Below, piece by piece: positions 45,234-52,725 of a stretch of DNA of 64,000 bases. The notes beneath the pieces were generated by a model that was given only the letters and a program-made list of their open reading frames with translations, ran no database searches and was not told where the DNA came from. This DNA is from Chryseobacterium balustinum. GTDB taxonomy: Bacteria; Bacteroidota; Bacteroidia; Flavobacteriales; Weeksellaceae. Numbering within the stretch: the first letter of the stretch is position 1; each line of letters opens with the position of its first letter. The translations under genes were made by a program, and so were the position numbers. Location of the stretch: NCBI RefSeq assembly GCF_900168205.1, contig NZ_FUZE01000005.1:124001-188000 (forward strand). The letters are read 5' to 3'.

Positions 45234-46331
45234 ATGACAATTAAAGAAGTAATTTCTGTAATAGAAAATCAGATTGCAATGCCGCAAGCGGAAGATTTTG
45301 ATAATGTTGGGCTTTTGTGCGGAATTCCAAGTCGTAATGTAAGTGGAGTTTTGGTTTGTCACGATGCTTTGGAGAATGTTATTGATGAAGCGATTGCCAA
45401 AAATTGTAATCTTGTGGTATGTTTTCATCCTATTATTTTCTCAGGTTTAAAATCTCTTACAGGTAAAAATTATGTTGAAAGAGCTGTGTTAAAAGCGATT
45501 GAAAACAAAGTTGCCATTTATGCCATTCATACTGCTTTTGATAATGATTATTCTGGAGTAAATGCAGGAATTTGCAACGCATTAGGTTTGAAAAATGTAA
45601 AAATACTTCAGCCTAAGAAAAATAATTTAAAACAATTAAATGTGTATGTTCCAACTGATTATTCTGAACAGTTGAAAGAAGCTCTTTTCTCTGCCGGAGC
45701 GGGAAATATAGGTTTTTATGACGAATGCAGTTTTAAAACTGAAGGAAGCGGAACTTTCAGACCGATTGAAGGTTCAACTCCTTTTTCAGGGCAGCAAAAT
45801 GTAAGAGAAAATGCAGATGAAAATATGATTTCTGTGATTTTTGAAGCATTTAAACAAAATCAAATTATTGCAGCAATGAAAGAAGCGCATCCTTATGAAG
45901 AAGTTGCATACCAAATTTATTCTTTAGATAATGAAAATCAATATGCTGGTTTAGGAATGTATGGTGAGTTTGATCAAGAGATGGATGAAAAAGATTTTCT
46001 GAGATTTATTAAAGATAAATTTAAGGTTGAAATTATCAAGCATTCAGATTTTACAGATAAAAAAATAAAAAGAGTAGGGGTTTTAGGAGGTTCCGGAGCA
46101 AGCGGAATAAAATCTGCTCTTGCAAAAAAATGTGACGCTTACATTACGGGTGACCTCAAATATCATGATTATTTTCAGGCAGAATCTAAAATATTGCTTT
46201 GTGATGTAGGACATTATGAATCAGAACAATGGGTTGCTCAACAAATATTTGAAATTTTATCACAAAAAATTAGTACATTTGCAATCTTAAATTCTAGCGA
46301 AAAAACAAACCCAGTAAATTATTTCCTTTAG
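45234..46331 (+). CDS. Nif3-like dinuclear metal center protein (YqfO type)
   Basis: Nif3/GTP cyclohydrolase-like hexameric protein of 365 residues; cytoplasmic. The longer length compared with the 250-residue family members reflects the inserted PII-like domain (about 125-235, including AMKEAHPYEEVAYQIYSL), as in YqfO. Metal ligands are suggested by VVCFHPIIFSG (His), HTAFDNDYSGVNAG (His/Asp) and late GDLKYHDYFQAES and DVGHYESEQ. The biochemical role is not established. The CT398-like gene follows after two bases and is surely co-transcribed; this pair is common in Bacteroidota. Confidence 0.9.
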   Translation: MTIKEVISVIENQIAMPQAEDFDNVGLLCGIPSRNVSGVLVCHDALENVIDEAIAKNCNLVVCFHPIIFSGLKSLTGKNYVERAVLKAIENKVAIYAIHTAFDNDYSGVNAGICNALGLKNVKILQPKKNNLKQLNVYVPTDYSEQLKEALFSAGAGNIGFYDECSFKTEGSGTFRPIEGSTPFSGQQNVRENADENMISVIFEAFKQNQIIAAMKEAHPYEEVAYQIYSLDNENQYAGLGMYGEFDQEMDEKDFLRFIKDKFKVEIIKHSDFTDKKIKRVGVLGGSGASGIKSALAKKCDAYITGDLKYHDYFQAESKILLCDVGHYESEQWVAQQIFEILSQKISTFAILNSSEKTNPVNYFL

Positions 46332-46333
46332 AT

Positions 46334-47110
46334 ATGGCAAATTTAACAGATATTTCAGTTGAAGAAAAATTAAGAGCTTTATATGATTTACAAATCATAG
46401 ATTCAAGATTAGACGAAATCCGTAATACAAGAGGAGAATTGCCAATCGAAGTTGAAGATCTTGAAATTGAAATTGAAGGTCTTGAAACAAGAGCTGAAAA
46501 ATTTCAGGCAGATATTAAAGAGCAGAATGATCAAATCAATACTAAAAATGAGGTGATCAACCATGCAAAAACACTTATTGAAAAATACAAGTCTCAACAG
46601 GATAACGTAAGAAACAATAAAGAGTTTGAAGCTTTAGGAAAAGAGATGGAATATCAGGAACTTGAAATTCAACTTTCTGAAAAAAGAATCAAAGAATTTG
46701 GAGCTAAAATTGGGCACAAAGAAGAAACTTTGAATGAGTTGACTACAAAAATCAACGATTTGAAGAATCACCTTAAATTCAAAAAAGAAGAGTTGGAAGG
46801 TCTTGTATCTGAAACTCAGAAAGAAGAAGAATATCTTCTTGAAAAATCTAAAGAATTTGCATCTAAAATCGACGAAAGATTATTAGCTTCTTACCACAGA
46901 ATCAGAAAGAGCTCTTCTACAGGTTTAGCAGTTGTAGGTTTAGAAAGAGGTGCTCCAAAAGGATCATTCTTTACAATTCCACCTCAAAAGCAAATGGAAA
47001 TCGCTCAGAGAAAGAAAATCATTATTGATGAGCATTCAGGGAAAATCCTTGTAGATGACGAGTTGGTAATAGAAGAAACTGAAAAAATGAAATCTGTAAT
47101 TAAATTTTAA
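46334..47110 (+). CDS. CT398-like coiled-coil protein lacking the zinc ligands
   Basis: Protein of 258 residues dominated by a long coiled coil (about 30-190), as in the C4-type zinc ribbon (CT398/DUF164-like) family. The conserved central part YKSQQDNVRNNKEFEALGKE and the C-terminal frame FFTIPPQKQMEIAQRKKIII...SGKIL match. In relatives the ribbon reads like ACGGCF...PPQ...CEHCGRIL. Here the four Cys positions are Pro208, Ser211, Asp232 and Ser235, and the whole protein contains no Cys, so zinc cannot bind in the usual way. The start lies two bases after the Nif3-like gene. Function unknown. Confidence 0.85.
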   Translation: MANLTDISVEEKLRALYDLQIIDSRLDEIRNTRGELPIEVEDLEIEIEGLETRAEKFQADIKEQNDQINTKNEVINHAKTLIEKYKSQQDNVRNNKEFEALGKEMEYQELEIQLSEKRIKEFGAKIGHKEETLNELTTKINDLKNHLKFKKEELEGLVSETQKEEEYLLEKSKEFASKIDERLLASYHRIRKSSSTGLAVVGLERGAPKGSFFTIPPQKQMEIAQRKKIIIDEHSGKILVDDELVIEETEKMKSVIKF

Positions 47111-47131
47111 TTACTTGTTTTAATGAAATAT

Positions 47132-47168
47132 AAAAGCTGTCTCAATTTTTTTGAGACAGCTTTTTTTA
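47132..47168 (+). terminator. terminator after the CT398-like gene
   Basis: AAAGCTGTCTCAA pairs with TTGAGACAGCTTT around a short T loop, followed by T. Confidence 0.9.
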
Positions 47169-47363
47169 TGGCTTATCATTGTGAACAGACTGGAAATTTG
47201 CAACGTGGTTTTGAAGTGACAAAACTCTCTTTCATAATAAATTATAATCATTCACTTTATCATTCCGCAGGAATCCAGACAATGATCTAAAATTTAAGAT
47301 TTCACGCTCCATTTCATTCTGCCCTGAAGGATAGACACAACGTCTTATTATAGAACAAAAAAG
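47169..47363. other. non-coding stretch with a palindromic dispersed-repeat piece
   Basis: The piece TCATTCCGCAGGAATCCAGA (near 47261-47280) has the TTCC-GCA-GGAA palindrome and resembles a short dispersed sequence I remember from related genomes. A second phrase, CATTTCATTCTGCCCTGAAGG, may be a diverged copy. No gene is visible. Confidence 0.4.
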
Positions 47364-47388
47364 CCGCTCCAAAAGAAACGGCTCCATT
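47364..47388 (-). terminator. terminator after the acyl-CoA ligase gene
   Basis: On the minus strand AGCCG and CGGCT enclose a 12-base loop, and six T follow. Confidence 0.6.
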
Positions 47389-47392
47389 TTAT

Positions 47393-49171
47393 TTAATCGT
47401 GATGTTCATACATCTTATTGTACAAATCAATAAACTTTTCTTTAATTGCTTTACGTTTAAGCTTTAAAGTAGGTGTTAAAAGCCCGGCTTCAATTCCCCA
47501 AACCTCTGGTGTCAGTTCAATCTTTTTGATTCTTTCCCAGTTTCCTAAATGTTCGTTGATGCCATCAATCTCTTTTTCAATTCTAGCTTTCAATTCAGCA
47601 CTTTTAGCAATTTCTTGCGGAGTTGCACCGATGCTTAAGTTATTTCTCATTGCCCAGTTTTTAGCAAATTCAAAATCGGGTTGTACTAATGCGGTTGGCA
47701 TTTTTTCGCCATCACCAACTACCATGATTTGTTCGATAAATTTTGAAGCTTTTGCTAAATTTTCAATCGTTTGTGGAGCGATGTACTTTCCGCCTGAAGT
47801 TTTAAACATTTCTTTCTTACGGTCGGTAATTTGTAGGAAACCTTCGCTATCGATGTGTCCGATATCTCCGGTTTTGAAAAATCCGTCTTCTGTGAATGCT
47901 TCTTTGGTTTGTTCCTCGTTTTTAAAATAGCTTTTAAAAACGGAAGGTCCTTTTACAGTAATTTCACCGTCTTGCTGAATTTTTACCGTTAAATTATCCA
48001 AAGGATGGCCTACAGTTCCTACTTTCATTTTCCCGAAAGAGTTTACCGAAATTACAGGCGAGGTTTCAGTCAAGCCATATCCTTCCAAAATAGGAATTCC
48101 TGCGTTTTGGAACATTAAATTTAATCGGGTAGATAAAGCCGCCGATCCTGAAACTAAAGTGATAATCTCGCCTCCCAAGCCTTCTCTCCATTTTTTGAAA
48201 ACCAGTTTGTCTGCTATAATCTCCTGCAATCCCGAAGGTTTTGAAACTTCCTTTTTCTTTTGAATTAATTGTAAAGCCCAGAAGAAGATTTTCTGTTTTA
48301 AACCACCTGCATTAGAACCGGTATTGTAAATTTTATCATATACTTTTTCTACCAAACGAGGTACAACACTCATGTAATGGGGTTTAACTTCTTTTACGTT
48401 TTCGCCCATTTTTTCGATACTTTCGGCAAAATAGATTGAGAAACCATTGTATTGGAAAAGGTAAAACAGCATTCTCTCAAAGATGTGGCAAATTGGCAAA
48501 AAACTTAAAACTCTAGTATCTTTATAATCTAAACTCTTTTTCTTTGGAATTCTTGGAATTGAACCTAAAACATTAGCGACAATATTTTCATGGGTAAGCA
48601 TTACCCCTTTAGGCTTTCCTGTGGTTCCGGAAGTATAGATTAAAGTAGCTAAATCTTCAGTGTTAATTGCCTTAGAAAGATCTTCTACCTCAATTTGTGT
48701 AGAGTCATCCTCACCCAAATCTAATACTTCTTTCCAATTGGCAGCTCCGCTCACATTATCAAAAGTGAAAATACCTTGCAGACTTGATACATTGTGTTTG
48801 ATCTTCATTACTTTGGCAAGCAATTCTTTATCAGAAACAAAGCAGTATTTTATTTCTGCATTATTAAAAATAAACTCGTAGTCTTCAGGGGAAATACTTG
48901 GATAAACCGGAACAGAAACCACACCGATTTGTGAAAGCCCAAGATCCATTATTGCCCATTCTGTACGAGAATTGGTTGTGATCAATGCAATTTTATCACC
49001 AGGTTTAATGCCTAGTTTTAAAAGTCCCCTCGAAATTTTATTCCCTTGATTGACGAACTCTTGGGTAGAGGTTTTTTTCCATTCACCATGATATTTAGTA
49101 ACAAACATATCGCTTTTTGGGAGATGTTCTAAAGCATAGTGAGGTATATCGAATAATCTTTTGATTGACAT
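47393..49171 (-). CDS. long-chain fatty acid-CoA ligase (AMP-binding)
   Basis: Acyl-CoA synthetase of 592 residues that activates long-chain fatty acids with ATP and CoA. The P-loop-like AMP-binding motif is LIYTSGTTGKPKGVMLTHEN; the second signature is LEGYGLTETSPVIS; the C-terminal hinge region reads TGDIGHIDSEGFLQITDRKK with the catalytic-lysine region near TPTLKLKRKAIKEKF. Cytoplasmic or membrane-associated. The frame is open three codons upstream to a TTG, but ATG 49171 gives the normal start MSIKRLF. An acyl-CoA dehydrogenase gene lies divergently 240 bases away, so both probably serve fatty acid breakdown. Confidence 0.9.
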   Translation of the reverse strand: MSIKRLFDIPHYALEHLPKSDMFVTKYHGEWKKTSTQEFVNQGNKISRGLLKLGIKPGDKIALITTNSRTEWAIMDLGLSQIGVVSVPVYPSISPEDYEFIFNNAEIKYCFVSDKELLAKVMKIKHNVSSLQGIFTFDNVSGAANWKEVLDLGEDDSTQIEVEDLSKAINTEDLATLIYTSGTTGKPKGVMLTHENIVANVLGSIPRIPKKKSLDYKDTRVLSFLPICHIFERMLFYLFQYNGFSIYFAESIEKMGENVKEVKPHYMSVVPRLVEKVYDKIYNTGSNAGGLKQKIFFWALQLIQKKKEVSKPSGLQEIIADKLVFKKWREGLGGEIITLVSGSAALSTRLNLMFQNAGIPILEGYGLTETSPVISVNSFGKMKVGTVGHPLDNLTVKIQQDGEITVKGPSVFKSYFKNEEQTKEAFTEDGFFKTGDIGHIDSEGFLQITDRKKEMFKTSGGKYIAPQTIENLAKASKFIEQIMVVGDGEKMPTALVQPDFEFAKNWAMRNNLSIGATPQEIAKSAELKARIEKEIDGINEHLGNWERIKKIELTPEVWGIEAGLLTPTLKLKRKAIKEKFIDLYNKMYEHHD

Positions 49172-49410
49172 AATTTTCAAATAATAGTTAGGATTTTAAA
49201 TATAAGAATTTTTTTTAACTAGGGAAATAAGTTCTTATTGTTTAGAATTTAATAAAATGTATGCCATAATATTTTTAATAATTCAAATTATAATAATATC
49301 TTCTGAAAAATTACAAATCCTGCGAAAATCTTGATTAACTCCTAATTAATGAATCTGTTTTCAGATTTGCTTAAAAAGTGTAAATTAGCCACTATATAAT
49401 AGAAAATTTT

Positions 49411-50550
49411 ATGGACTTTAATTTATCAGAAGAACAGCTGATGATTCAGCAGGCAGCAAGAGATTTTGCACAAACAGAACTTCTACCCGAAGTTATCGAA
49501 AGAGACAGGGAGCAGAAGTTTCCGGCTGAGCAAGTGAAGAAAATGGGGGAGATGGGACTTTTAGGAATGATGGTTGACCCAAAATATGGTGGAGCAGGAA
49601 TGGACAGCGTTTCTTACGTTTTGGCAATGGAAGAAATCGCAAAAGTTGATGCTTCTGCTGCTGTGGTAATGTCTGTAAACAACTCTCTAGTTTGTGCAGG
49701 TCTTGAAAAATTTGCTTCTGAAGAGCAAAAAGTGAAATATCTTACTCCTCTTGCAAGCGGACAGGTAATCGGAGCTTTTGCTTTATCTGAGCCTGAAGCG
49801 GGTTCTGATGCGACATCTCAACAAACTACTGCTGAAGATAAAGGAGACTACTATTTATTAAATGGTATTAAAAACTGGATTACAAACGGTGGAACTGCAT
49901 CTTATTATATCGTAATTGCACAAACTAATCCTGAGAAAAAACATAAAGGAATCAACGCTTTCATCGTTGAAAGAGGTTGGGAAGGTTTCGAAATCGGAAC
50001 GAAAGAAGATAAATTAGGAATCAGAGGAAGTGATACGCATTCTTTGCTTTTCAACAACGTAAAAGTACCAAAAGAAAACAGAATTGGTGAAGACGGTTTC
50101 GGATTCAATTTCGCAATGGCTGTTTTGAACGGTGGTAGAATCGGTATCGCTTCTCAGGCTTTAGGTATTGCTTCAGGAGCTTACGAATTGGCTTTGAAGT
50201 ATGCTAAAACAAGAAAGGCTTTCAAAACTGAAATTATCAATCACCAGGCGATTGCTTTCAAATTAGCAGATATGGCAACTCAGATCACCGCTGCAAGAAT
50301 GCTTTGCTTTAAAGCGGCTTGTGAAAAAGATGCCGGAAAAGATATTTCTGAAAGTGGAGCAATGGCAAAATTATACGCTTCTCAGGTTGCAATGGATACT
50401 ACAATTGAAGCTGTGCAAATTCACGGTGGATACGGATATGTGAAAGAATATCACGTAGAAAGAATGATGCGTGATGCAAAAATCACTCAGATTTATGAAG
50501 GAACTTCTGAAATCCAAAAAATTGTGATTTCTAGAAGTATTTCTAAGTAA
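49411..50550 (+). CDS. acyl-CoA dehydrogenase
   Basis: FAD enzyme of the first beta-oxidation step or of branched-chain acyl-CoA oxidation, 379 residues, the usual short-chain family length. Signatures: FALSEPEAGSDATSQQTTA (FAD/substrate region, residues about 128-146), ITNGGTASYYIVIAQ, and the C-terminal QIHGGYGYVKEYHVERMMRD. The catalytic base is expected to be the Glu of QIYEGTSEIQ, about residue 364. ATG 49411 starts the usual N-terminus (MDFNLSEEQLMIQQ). A 121-residue membrane protein follows after 25 bases, probably in the same transcript. Chain-length preference cannot be read. Confidence 0.95.
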   Translation: MDFNLSEEQLMIQQAARDFAQTELLPEVIERDREQKFPAEQVKKMGEMGLLGMMVDPKYGGAGMDSVSYVLAMEEIAKVDASAAVVMSVNNSLVCAGLEKFASEEQKVKYLTPLASGQVIGAFALSEPEAGSDATSQQTTAEDKGDYYLLNGIKNWITNGGTASYYIVIAQTNPEKKHKGINAFIVERGWEGFEIGTKEDKLGIRGSDTHSLLFNNVKVPKENRIGEDGFGFNFAMAVLNGGRIGIASQALGIASGAYELALKYAKTRKAFKTEIINHQAIAFKLADMATQITAARMLCFKAACEKDAGKDISESGAMAKLYASQVAMDTTIEAVQIHGGYGYVKEYHVERMMRDAKITQIYEGTSEIQKIVISRSISK

Positions 50551-50575
50551 TTAAAAAAACATCAAACACTATCTT

Positions 50576-50941
50576 ATGAAAAAATCTTTGTGGATTACTT
50601 TAGGAGTCGTTTTATTTCTTGTAGGAGTTTTCGTCTGGTATAAGTTTTTCTTCGTTTTCGGAGAAGGCGTAAAGTCAGGATATCTCAATTACGCCATCAA
50701 AAAAGGATATGTTTTTAAAACGTATGAAGGCAAATTGATTCAGGAAGGTTTTGGAAAAGGTAAAACAGGCACAATTACAAGCTATGAGTTTGAATTTTCT
50801 GTATCTGATCCCGAAGTTTTCAAACAACTGGAGCTCAACAGCGGTAAAAACTTTGATCTTCATTATAAAGAATACAAAGGATCGCTTCCTTGGAGAGGAA
50901 ACACAAGATATGTTGTAGATAAGATAGTCAACATGAAATAA
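50576..50941 (+). CDS. small membrane-anchored protein of unknown function
   Basis: A 121-residue protein with one N-terminal hydrophobic segment (SLWITLGVVLFLVGVFVWY) and a soluble part facing the periplasm. The remainder is rich in Lys, Gly and aromatic residues (GEGVKSGYLNYAIKKGYVFK, GNTRYVVDKIV). Similar proteins are common in Flavobacteriia, but I know no function. The gene is 25 bases downstream of the acyl-CoA dehydrogenase and followed by a clear terminator. Confidence 0.7.
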   Translation: MKKSLWITLGVVLFLVGVFVWYKFFFVFGEGVKSGYLNYAIKKGYVFKTYEGKLIQEGFGKGKTGTITSYEFEFSVSDPEVFKQLELNSGKNFDLHYKEYKGSLPWRGNTRYVVDKIVNMK

Positions 50942-50943
50942 TG

Positions 50944-50976
50944 GAAAAGGCCCTCAATTGAGAGCCTTTTCTTTTA
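50944..50976 (+). terminator. terminator after the small membrane protein gene
   Basis: AAAAGGC-CTCAATTGAG-GCCTTTT forms a hairpin followed by T-rich sequence. Confidence 0.8.
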
Positions 50977-51081
50977 CACCAAATCACAATATTAATAAAA
51001 TTATGAGATAATAAAATTAAGAGGAAAAACTGAGACTGTATAATTTATTTTCTTAAAATTTAATTAAAATGCAATAATAAT

Positions 51082-51996
51082 TTAGTTTGATTGGTTTTCA
51101 GATGGTTTATTGTTCTTCTTTTTGTAAAAATAGTAACCAATTCCAGCTATCACAAAAAGCGGCCAAAGCGGAAGAATAAACAGGAAAATTGAGGTAATCA
51201 CATTCCATCCGGAAGATATTGCGTCTAAAGATTTTCCGCCAAATGTTTCAGGTTTGCTTTTTGCCAGGGCAGCTTCTGAAGTTCCATAGAGGGTAATTTC
51301 CATATCACATAGCGTGTTGTTTACAAAATCCTGTCCGTTCACGTCAATTTCTTTATTTTCTACATTCCCAATATTGAAGCTTAGGTCATCCATTAGATAA
51401 TCAAATTTCTGGATCGGAACTTTTACTTTCAGGTATGCAATTTTGGTATCGTTGTTATTAAGAGAAATATTTTCACTTTTTACAGATCCGTCATATTTTT
51501 TTACCAATTCTTTCACGGTCTCTTTAGCAGTCTCAGCATCGTTTACACTAAGTTCCAAAACTCCGGTTTTCTGCATTTTGTTCTGAGAAATTTTTTCTAC
51601 TTGTTTAGGTTTGTCTTTGTAAATGATTTTTGTTTCTTTAATCACTTTCGGAGCCGGAACATTGACCACAATTTTATGAAGAGAATCTTTCTTTTCAGTT
51701 TTTGATTCCAATTTCATATTGCTTATTTTTTCTGATAAAGAATCAACGCTTTTTGAAGTTGCCTCCATCTTTTGAACCGCTTCGCTTTTTGTTTTCTCGA
51801 AATCTTTAATTTGGATATTTGCAGAATCAAATACAGCTTCCGCATCATGATGGATAGAATTAATTTTCTCTCCTACAATTGTAGCGGCACTGTCTGCATT
51901 GGTGACGGCGTTTTCCAATTGAGGTTGGGTAGCTTCACCTTTCTTACACATTACAAACACGCTTGATACCGCAATTAATACAATGAACTTTTTCAT
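51082..51996 (-). CDS. DUF4349 lipoprotein
   Basis: Protein of 304 residues from ATG 51996. The signal peptide ends in VFVMC followed by Lys-Lys, a good lipobox. A coiled-coil-like Ser/Ala/Glu-rich region (about 30-110) precedes the DUF4349 domain (about 135-240; TGVLELSVNDAETAKETVKE; YLKVKVPIQKFDYLMDDL). A membrane segment near the C-terminus (FLFILPLWPLFVIAGIGYYF) is followed by Lys-rich residues. The lipid anchor and the C-terminal membrane span suggest that it bridges two membrane faces, but the topology is unclear. The open frame runs 30 codons upstream to 52086, which would spoil the signal peptide. Confidence 0.8.
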   Translation of the reverse strand: MKKFIVLIAVSSVFVMCKKGEATQPQLENAVTNADSAATIVGEKINSIHHDAEAVFDSANIQIKDFEKTKSEAVQKMEATSKSVDSLSEKISNMKLESKTEKKDSLHKIVVNVPAPKVIKETKIIYKDKPKQVEKISQNKMQKTGVLELSVNDAETAKETVKELVKKYDGSVKSENISLNNNDTKIAYLKVKVPIQKFDYLMDDLSFNIGNVENKEIDVNGQDFVNNTLCDMEITLYGTSEAALAKSKPETFGGKSLDAISSGWNVITSIFLFILPLWPLFVIAGIGYYFYKKKNNKPSENQSN

Positions 51997-52190
51997 AAGA
52001 TTATTTTTTTGTTGAAGTAAAATTAAGAGTGAAGTTCTTGTAATGCTTGTAAAAGAAATGTATGATTTTAGTAAAATTTTATACATTTGAAAATCAGGTA
52101 ATTGTAAATCTATTATAATTGTTTTACAAAGATTTTAGTTAAATGTTAAAAATGTTAAAAGAAAATTATTATTAAGAATATAATAATATT

Positions 52191-52198
52191 TAACTTTG
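52191..52198 (+). promoter_or_regulatory. -7 element of the lipoprotein-protease operon
   Basis: TAACTTTG fully matches TAnnTTTG; the ATG lies 18 bases downstream. A -33 element is not evident. Confidence 0.45.
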
Positions 52199-52216
52199 CT
52201 TTTTAAGACTTTCATA

Positions 52217-52720
52217 ATGAAAAGTGTTTGGGTGATGGTATTGTCGTATTTATTATTTGTTGTAGGTTTAAGTTGCAGCAATTCTGTCTTGGGTAAAAGT
52301 GATATAAAAACGGATAAGTTAATAATGATGCAGGATAATTCTGTTGGTTTTTCGGAAGAGAGAAGATTAAATAAGGATATTGATTTGAAAGAGTTTGTTA
52401 TTCTTACAACCTTTAATCAAACTTTAGATATTTACAGTAAGTTAAATGATAAAAAGTTCTCACGATCTGAACCTATACCAACGCTTTTTGATGATGAGTT
52501 TTTTATGTTATTAAAGCCACGCTTAAAGATATTTAAATATGGAGATATTGATGTCGTAAAAATTGAAAAAGAAAAATCTGTTTTGAATGTATATTATACA
52601 GAAATAGAAAATGAAGAATATCTATTAAATAAACAAAAAGATCCGATACTGATATTGAGATTAAAAGGAGGTGTTCCTTCAAATGTTAATCTTATACCCC
52701 TTAATATAAAATTAAAATAA
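52217..52720 (+). CDS. lipoprotein of unknown function, upstream of a secreted protease
   Basis: Protein of 167 residues that I do not recognise. The signal peptide ends in VVGLSC followed by Ser-Asn, a likely lipobox. The mature part is charged and probably mixed alpha/beta. I start it at ATG 52217; the open frame extends to a TTG at 52196 that lies in the -7 promoter element. The reprolysin-like protease gene begins five bases after its stop codon, so the two are one operon, and the lipoprotein could be a partner or an inhibitor of the protease. Confidence 0.65.
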   Translation: MKSVWVMVLSYLLFVVGLSCSNSVLGKSDIKTDKLIMMQDNSVGFSEERRLNKDIDLKEFVILTTFNQTLDIYSKLNDKKFSRSEPIPTLFDDEFFMLLKPRLKIFKYGDIDVVKIEKEKSVLNVYYTEIENEEYLLNKQKDPILILRLKGGVPSNVNLIPLNIKLK

Positions 52721-52725
52721 AATAT

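Noticed and set aside
45048..45428. 126-codon minus-strand open frame across the channel/Nif3 gap
   Set aside because: It overlaps both real genes and is a Leu/Phe/Asn-rich translation of AT-rich sequence.
47418..47930. 170-codon plus-strand open frame antisense to the acyl-CoA ligase
   Set aside because: Its length comes from codon bias of the ligase gene; no signal, domain or start context supports it.
51997..52086. Longer N-terminus for the DUF4349 lipoprotein
   Set aside because: The extra 30 codons would bury the signal peptide and lipobox inside the protein; ATG 51996 fits a normal lipoprotein.
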